From positions 1,451,395-1,515,394 of the forward strand of contig CM036619.1 in the NCBI GenBank assembly GCA_020746105.1: a stretch of DNA of 64,000 bases, given 5' to 3'. Each line of letters begins with the position of its first letter. Positions within the stretch are counted from its first letter, which is position 1. The stretch is from Trogon surrucura (taxonomy: Eukaryota; Chordata; Aves; Trogoniformes; Trogonidae). Under the pieces are notes generated by a model, which searched no databases, was not told where the DNA came from, and saw only the letters and a program-made list of their open reading frames with translations. Positions 58,111-64,000 of this stretch are shown one piece after another. Both the position numbers and the translations under genes were made by a program.

Positions 58111-58506
58111 CTTTGCCAGGGTGCCTTTGTGTGAGGGGCTTTTTGTCTGCTACATTCAGAGAATTTATCCTTTTTTTATGCAAACCTTGAGAGTAATACG
58201 CTCCTCAGGTTGTTGGGCTGCTTAGTGCTGTAGGTGAATGCGTATTATCTTAATACAAAGATTAAAAAGGAGGTTCTGAAGTCCTACTTGAAGTATTCCG
58301 TGCTGATATTTGAGGACTTAATCTGTGTGTGATGGTAGGATGATCATGTGGCATCCAAGCCCATGGCACACACTGGGGCTTTCGGAGCAAGGCAGAGTTT
58401 CCACCGGACACCGACAGAAGTTGGGTACCAGCTTCCCCAGACCCCCTTGACATCCTTTCTGTGCGCTTTGGGATTTTTTATTGCTTTGTAAATTCATTGA
58501 AACATT
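58111..58506. other. unique non-coding DNA
   Basis: Nothing recognised. Confidence 0.4.
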
Positions 58507-59545
58507 GAATCTTCAGATGATATGGATTGAGAGGGATTTTAAAGATCATCTAGTCCCAACTCTCCTGCCACGGGCAGGGACACCTCCCACTAGAGCAGGT
58601 TGCTCAAAGCCCCATCCAAGCTGGCCTTGAACACTTCCAGGGATGGGGTGTCCATGACTTCTCTGAGCAACTTGTTCCAGGCTCTCACCACCCTCACAGT
58701 GAAGAATTTCTTCCTAATATTTATTCTGAATCTACCTTCTTTTACTTTAAAGCCATTACCCCTTGTCTATCATTACACTCCCTGATCAAGAGTCACACAG
58801 AATCACAGAATGTTTGGAGTTGGAAGGGACCTGTAGAGATCACCCAGTCCAACCTCCTGCCAGAACAGGGTCACCCAGAGCAGGTCACACAGGAACACAT
58901 CCAGGTGGGTTTGAAAGTCTCCAGAGAAGGAGACTCCACACCCTCTGGGCAACCTGGGCCAGGGCTCCGTCACACTCACAAGGAAAAAGTTTTTCCTAAT
59001 GTTTTTGTGGAACCTTCTATGTTCCAGCTTGAACCCGATGCCCCTTGTCCTGTCATTGGACATTGCTGAAAAGAGCCTGGTTCCATCCTCCTGACACTCC
59101 CCCTTGACATATTTATAAACATTCATGAGGTCACCCCTCAGCCTCCTCTTCTCCAAGCTGCAGAACCCCAGCTCCTTCAGCTTTTCCTCACAAGAGGGAT
59201 GTCCCTCCCCAGCTTTTGTGTCCCCTTTAAGCGCTGAAAGGCTGCTATAAAGTCTCCCTGGAGCTTTTTCTTCTCCAGGCTGAACACCCCCAACTCTCTC
59301 AGCCTGTCCTCACAGGAGAGGTCCTCCAACCCCTGATCATCTTCGTGGCCTCCTCTGGACCCACTCCAACAGGTCCATGTTGTTCTTGTGTTGGGGGCTC
59401 CAGAGCTGGACATGGTACTGCAGGGGGGAGGTCTCCCCAAAGCAGAGCAGAGAAGTTCCCTTCCTTGGCCTCGTGGTCGAGTGTCTTTGGCTTCAGCCCA
59501 AGATAGAGTTGACCTTGTGAGCCGTGAGCAAACATCGCCAAATAT
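58507..59545 (-). mobile_element. CR1, group F, split by a nested CR1
   Basis: The left part (tail remnant at 58507) runs to CCTGATCAAGAGTC at 58794. The right part resumes GTCCCTCCCCAGCTTTT at 59201, which rebuilds the expected AAGAGTCCCTCCCCAGC. The right part encodes, on the minus strand, EDRLRELGVFSLEKKKLQGD. Confidence 0.92.
58795..59200 (-). mobile_element. CR1, group A, nested insertion of about 406 bp
   Basis: Starts ACACAGAATCACAGAATG and ends CTTTTCCTCACAAGAGGGAT. GTC lies on both sides, a likely 3-bp duplication. The minus strand encodes [20 protein letters not shown]. Confidence 0.93.
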
Positions 59546-60633
59546 TTCAGCCTCTTCAATGATAATAAATAACATTATCAGTCCCTTTGCCTTCTGCCTG
59601 TGTGGTTTATCTCGGACACTGAGGAACCAAGTCGAACTTCCCAAAGCAGGCGGGAGATGTTCCTTTAATATTGCGAAGCCGGGCGGTCGCTCTCGTTTGT
59701 GCCACCCAGGAACGATCCTTTTATTGCGACGGAGGCTCGCAAAGTCATTTGTCCTCGTTGATTGAGTATTTATGATGGGAGCTCTGGATGGTTTTTCCCT
59801 TAGATTGAATTTCAGCAGCTGGCAAGAATTGCTCCGCTCCTCCCCGTTGGTCGCTTTGCGCCTGTCAGGACACATAAGAGCATCTTAACCTGTTTGTTCT
59901 TGTCCTTTGATTTAATTCCTGCTCTAGGTACAACCCAAGTATAGGGATCGGTGGAATTTCTCTGCTGCTCAGTATGTATATATTGGCTTTCTCTTCCCTT
60001 ATTTTTTTTTTTGTATTATTTTTTTTTCTTAGAGCCTGCTCAATATTCAAGGAACATAAAAGCCTTCCCCACTTATCACGAGCTGTTATCACAACAACTC
60101 TTCACAATTATTAATAATAGCGCTTAGTTTCTTGCCTTGCTTTTCATTATAGCTCTCGAGGTGAATAATAGATGCAGGGAAGTGTCTCTGCTGGTCGAGT
60201 CGCAGGCTGAGAAGCAGCAAATCTGTCGTTGCCTCCTCAGGAAAACAGGTTTGGAACCATTTCTGTGGTTCTTAGTGGTCACCTACCAAAGAAGAACCTT
60301 TTGGACGTGTTCTTCTCCACCTTGTTGTGTCCTCCTTACAGACCGTGACTGCATTTGAACGCTGATGAAGATGCTGTAGGATCTGAAGAGGGAGTTTTGG
60401 TGTCCTGGGGAGCTCTGTTTGGGAGGAAGAACGGGGTAGATGTGAGGAGGATGTGTCCTGGTCCAGCCAAGCCCTGTCGGTCCCACCAAGGTTCTGGGGA
60501 GCCCTAGTGCCTCCCATGCCTTTGGGATGTGAGTCTTCTTCTTTAGGGATATTAAAAAAAAAACTGTCTAGACACAATCCTGGCCTTCCAGCTCTGAGTG
60601 ATCCTTCTTTTTCACAAAAAAAAAAAAAGAAAA
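59546..60633. other. unique DNA, no gene seen
   Basis: A-rich/T-rich patch at 60000-60030. TCACAATTATTAATAATAGC near 60101 looks enhancer-like. No exon recognised. Confidence 0.4.
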
Positions 60634-60841
60634 TTCACGGCAAGAGCAGCCAGAGCTTGGCACAGGCTGCCCAGGGAGGTGGTGGAGTCCCATTCCTGGA
60701 GGTGTTGAAAAGTCATTTGGACGTGGAGTTGGGGGAGATGTTTGTAGAGTAGAGTTAGTGGTTGGACTCGATGATTCCACAGGTCTTTTCCAACCTGAAT
60801 AATTCTATGGTTCTATGATTCTGTGATTCTGTGTTTCTATG
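60634..60841 (+). mobile_element. CR1 3' end, group C
   Basis: ACGGCAAGAGCAGCCAGAGC to a tail of five or more ATTCTRTG-like units. An A run precedes it. Confidence 0.93.
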
Positions 60842-60845
60842 CTTG

Positions 60846-60914
60846 AGCAGGAGGTTGGACCAGATGACCTCCAGAGGTTTCTTCCAACCCTGAACCTTTC
60901 GGTGGTTCTGTGAT
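60846..60914 (+). mobile_element. CR1 terminal fragment placed after the previous tail
   Basis: GCAGGAGGTTGGACCAGATG to GGTGGTTCTGTGATG. Confidence 0.82.
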
Positions 60915-61178
60915 GTCTTCTCAAAACCTCTGGGCATTGCTGTTGCTGATCCTGGCACATCGTATCTTAAGGCACCAGCACGTCCGGGGCTGTTTGAGAT
61001 TTCCTATCAAAAATTAGCCCTGGACAGGTAGTTGGACTCACCTGCTGCAAACCTGAGGTGGCTCATTCTTGTGTGAACCCTGGTGGGTCAGCAAGCTCCA
61101 ACTCATGCGTTTGCTCTGCAAAACAGGTGCTTCCAAACCTGCTTTTCAGTCTTCTGCCCCATGCTCCTCTCTGCTGCC
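60915..61178. other. unique spacer
   Basis: Nothing recognised. Confidence 0.4.
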
Positions 61179-61642
61179 TGGAGAATAGACCCTACGAGGA
61201 GCGATTGAGGGAGCTGGGACTGTTCAGTTAAGGAAGAGGAGGCTGAGGGGGGACCTCATCCTGCTCTACAATGACTTGAAAGGACGTTGTAGAGAGGTTG
61301 GTGCTGGTCTCTTCTCACAGGTCATTAGGAACAGAACCAGGGGGAACGGGGTTCAAGTTGCAACAGGGCAAGTTTAGGCTGGACATGAGGAAGAGATTCT
61401 TCACGGAAAGAGTGGTCAGACCCTGGCACAGACTGCCCAGGGAGGTGGTTGAGTCGCCATCCCTGGATGTGTTTGAGTGTCGCTGAGATGTGGTGTTGGG
61501 TGAGATGGTTTAGGGGTGAACTTGTAGTGTAGGGTTAATGGTTGTGGTGTAGGGTTAATGGTTGGACTCGATGATCCCAAGGGTCTTTTCCGACCTGAAC
61601 TGTTCTATGATTCTATGATTCTATGAATCTGTGATTCTATGG
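61179..61642 (+). mobile_element. CR1, group D
   Basis: GGAGAATAGACCCTACGAGG start. Nearly identical over its length to the corresponding part of 22140-22725 but with small indels that break the frame. Carries the GTAGGGTTAATGGTTG duplication and four tail units. Confidence 0.95.
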
Positions 61643-61859
61643 TTTTCACTGCTGGGTGCTGATTATCTTGAGCTCACATCCAGAAACCGACGGGCACCCA
61701 AAGCTTCAGCGATGAGCACCGTGCCGCTGGGAAGGGCGACTTCTTTCTTTTCTTCTGCGACTTAGTGACGGTTTGTGGTCATTTGTTTTTTTTCTTTTTC
61801 TCTTTCTTTTAGGGCTTGTTTTTATTTTCTTTTTTTTTTTCCCCCAGCTCAGCAAGGTT
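61643..61859. other. unique spacer
   Basis: Pyrimidine-rich at 61780-61850. Confidence 0.4.
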
Positions 61860-62135
61860 CAGCAGTTTGGCCTCACGCGCCGCAACACCTAAGAAACACC
61901 CGGTTTAATTTGCGGTTAGATATCTGTTAAGATTGCATCCACTTCCCCAGTCAGCACTTAATTGGCAAGTCGCTTGATTTAACAGCGTGGGAGCCGGCAC
62001 CGGAAAAATGGCTCGAATAAATCACCGCCTGACGCCAGAAAATAGATATAATCTCAACATTAACTACATTAATAGTAGCAGGAGCCGAATTAAGAAAGCC
62101 ATAAAGTATAGGCAGGAGAGTATAAATTATAGCCA
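61860..62135. promoter_or_regulatory. candidate conserved non-coding element
   Basis: GGTTTAATTTGCGGTTAGAT near 61902, CAGCACTTAATTGGCAAGTC near 61953, GCTCGAATAAATCACCGCC near 62011 and GAATTAAGAAAGCCATAAAG near 62089. Unique sequence; an open + frame crosses it but shows no recognised domain. Confidence 0.42.
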
Positions 62136-62530
62136 TCTCGCTGTCGTCTTCTCCAGGCTCTGCTCTCCTTTCCTCCCCCGGACCCTCACCGGGGTGGTGG
62201 CACGTGGTCGTCGTGGTGTTGCCTCTCGCTGGGGACAAGTTGTCTTCGTTGGGGACAGCAGCAATGCCCCCAATCCACGTCTCCTCCCTGAGGGCACCCC
62301 CAGGCTTAACCTAATCAGTTTTAGTGGCTTAATATTGATTTCGAAAGGATCCCGAACGGGAGGTAATTGCTCTGCTGTTGCAGTCGTGCGTTTCATTTCT
62401 TCCCTCCTCGGCGACCGTGTGATCTTTTACGGTCTCCTGTTCACGGATAGTTTTAATTTGATCGTTTTGGGCCGGGCGAGGGGAGGCGAAACACTTTCTG
62501 ACGACGTGGAAAGAAATATTCGTTAGGGCG
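62136..62530. other. unique DNA, part possibly conserved
   Basis: 62300-62350 and 62440-62525 (AATCAGTTTTAGTGGCTTAA, TAGTTTTAATTTGATCG) have enhancer-like texture. The open frame 61987-62526 was judged random. Confidence 0.35.
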
Positions 62531-62689
62531 CCGGCTTTGTGCATCTGCACATCCTGAAGAGGGCGTCCCTCCAGGTCCTGGAGAGCTCAGAGCTCTTCAG
62601 ATCTTCGCTTTTAGATGAACATGCTGTTGTTCCCGGGTGGTTTTGGGGAAAGCCATGACTTTGTTTCCCATCCTTGAAAACAAGGAAAA

Positions 62690-62924
62690 GTAGATGAGGG
62701 TTGTCAGGCATTGGAACAGGCTGCCCAGGGAAGGGGTTGAGTCGCCATCCCTGGAGGTGTTTAAGGGAAGGGTAGATGTTGCGTTGAGGAACATGGTTTA
62801 GTGGTGTTGATAGGGCTGGGAAAAGGTTGGACTTGATGATCTTGAAGGTCTCTTCCAGCCAAACCTGTTCTGTGATTCTGTGATTCTGTGATTCTGTGAT
62901 TCTATGATTCTGTGATTCTGTGAT
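62690..62924 (+). mobile_element. CR1 3' end, group D, with long octamer tail
   Basis: GAGGGTTGTCAGGCATTGG to a tail of about seven ATTCTGTG/ATTCTATG units (62867-62924), the longest tail in the window. Confidence 0.94.
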
Positions 62925-64000
62925 AAGCACCCAGAGGACTCTTTTTCCTCAATGCTGTCACAGCGGTACAAGGTAGCCTTCACGATTTCTCCTGCTCTTC
63001 AGGAAAGCCTGGTGAGATGCGTGGAAGGTGTCCCTCCAGGTTTTGCATGATGTAGGATGTGAAAAAACATCTTGGCTCTTCCAGATGATGTTTTTTCCTT
63101 TTATTCCTGGGGTCAGCGTTTGATGCAGTTGGAAGTGCATCTCTTTGGTTGTTTCTTTTTCCTTTCAATCAGGGTTTAAGTCCACCCTTGGTTCAAAAGA
63201 TGACTTTTTTAGGGTTTACTGCAAACACACCCGAAGTATTTGGAGTCCTGGGATAGGGATGGTGGCCATGCAGCCTTACAAGGACCAAAACCTGAGGAGG
63301 AAAATGAGCTACAGGTGCCAAATTGATACCTGCTTGCTTATGAGCTTATGCCTTAAAGCATCATTAAAATCCTTTTCATCCACCTTTGTGCAGAGGAGAT
63401 GGAAATGACCATAGGTGGGCATTACATCCCAGCTTCACACATCTCTAAAGGGTTGTGTCAGTGCTGTAAGCTGGACACCGGATTTGGGTTCATTTAGGAA
63501 GTTTTCCCCATTTATTTTCTCAGAGCCTTGAGTTGCTCTGGGTCTGGTGCCAGCAGAGGGAGACAGCTCTGTACAAGTCCTGTGCGGGAAAGGCTGAAAA
63601 TTAGTTTTAATGAGAGAGCAACAGTGAGTTTGTTTGGTCTTCCTGTAAACATTGAACACATACACACACACACATATATCATTTTGCGGCACCGATGTGC
63701 TGAAACTTGGGACAGGTGGATTTTGCACCCTTGGAGCTGACCTTATTGAGATGTCCCTGCATCCTTCATCAGGAACTGATGTGCCATGTGGGGTCACAGC
63801 TCCTATTTCCCACAAACATTTTGCTTCTATGCTGGACCCCCCTTTTTCTAATTTCCCTGCACAGTCTCTGATGAAGGGGATCTCTACGCTCTTTTTTTTT
63901 GCTCTTACTCCTGGTGCTTTATCTAAAAGCCGTGCAAGAGTTTGCCTTCGGAAGAGCATCTTCCAAACACCTTGGAAATGTGTTGAACCCTTGCATTGTC
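62925..64000. other. unique DNA, no gene seen
   Basis: A short (CA)n at about 63660-63675. Open frames are unrecognised. The minus-strand frame 63435-63959 (174 codons) lacks a recognised domain. Confidence 0.4.

Larger units (their letters stand above)
34011..64000 (+). other. ZC3H3: inferred ZC3H3 intron (downstream of the exon)
   Basis: Inference: starts with the donor GTAATTCTTCC. I looked for the following ZC3H3 segments (the KGYRCIGG block and the CCCH fingers of C-x8-C-x5-C-x3-H type) and did not find them, so the intron appears to run past the right edge or the next exons were missed. Confidence 0.55.

Noticed and set aside
61987-62526. 179-codon + strand open frame
   Set aside because: No family resemblance; it crosses an AT-rich non-coding block and a GC-rich stretch with no splice sites defining an exon.
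1-64000. tRNA, rRNA, LTR element or endogenous retrovirus
   Set aside because: No tRNA-like cloverleaf, rRNA motif, paired LTR or gag/pol/env signature was seen on either strand; all recognisable reverse-transcriptase traces are CR1.

Overview
The window looks like bird nuclear DNA. It is full of CR1 LINE retrotransposon copies, most 5'-truncated and ending in the avian CR1 tail of TTCTRTGA octamers. It has no operons, no dense coding and no bacterial features. By my tally of visible copies CR1 covers about 20 kb (roughly 30%), which is high for a bird; lineages rich in CR1 such as woodpeckers and their relatives are a guess. Only one protein-coding exon could be recognised.

The exon is 33860-34010 on the + strand. 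It is 151 nt, flanked by a good AG acceptor and GT donor, and encodes the NKVIKTRYRIVKK block of ZC3H3, a nuclear CCCH zinc-finger protein of mRNA 3'-end processing and export. The rest of the window is therefore best read as two large ZC3H3 introns, with N-terminal exons to the left and zinc-finger exons to the right. I did not recognise those other exons here, though small ones could have been missed. In human 8q24.3 ZC3H3 lies beside MAFA, so intronic regulatory DNA in this window could serve that developmental gene (inference).

Layout: 1-405, antisense CR1 reverse-transcriptase fragment cut by the window edge; 870-1965, a 166-bp tandem array; 2.3-5.6 kb, CR1 cluster; 5.6-8.5 kb, unique DNA; 8.5-28.9 kb, CR1 copies alternating with unique DNA; 28.9-34.4 kb, mostly unique with a short AT-rich minisatellite, candidate conserved blocks, one CR1 pair and the exon; 35.4-37.5 kb, a stack of nested CR1; 37.5-40 kb, CR1-free with candidate conserved blocks; 40-45 kb, CR1 cluster; 46.4-47.2 kb, an 850-bp pyrimidine tract with (TTC)n; 49-51.9 kb, CR1; 51.9-54.9 kb, CR1-free with CpG-rich stretches; 55-62.9 kb, CR1 alternating with candidate conserved blocks; 62.9-64 kb, unique.

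For brevity CR1 copies are sorted by eye into groups. A has an encoded [19 protein letters not shown]-like segment (4711, 8488, 12028, 48957, 58795). B has an encoded GFKLEHGKFHLNMRRNFF-like segment (9878, 26508, 31345, 35709). C has encoded [20 protein letters not shown] (2951, 4981, 28058, 51371, 60634). D has the [19 protein letters not shown] type and a tail region with GAGATGGTTTAGGGGTGA or a related form (18212, 20394, 22140, 26401, 40040, 61179, 62690 and others). E has encoded [20 protein letters not shown] (22866, 40352, 43792, 49675, probably 1-405). F has the CAACCTGATCTAGTGGGAGA type (2745, 14423, 15653, 19775, 20818, 21026, 36451, 55361, 56983, 58507 and others). The grouping is mine and not a database assignment. 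Regions called candidate conserved elements are judged only from composition and texture (AT-rich, homeodomain-type TAAT cores, not repeat-derived); no alignment was available.
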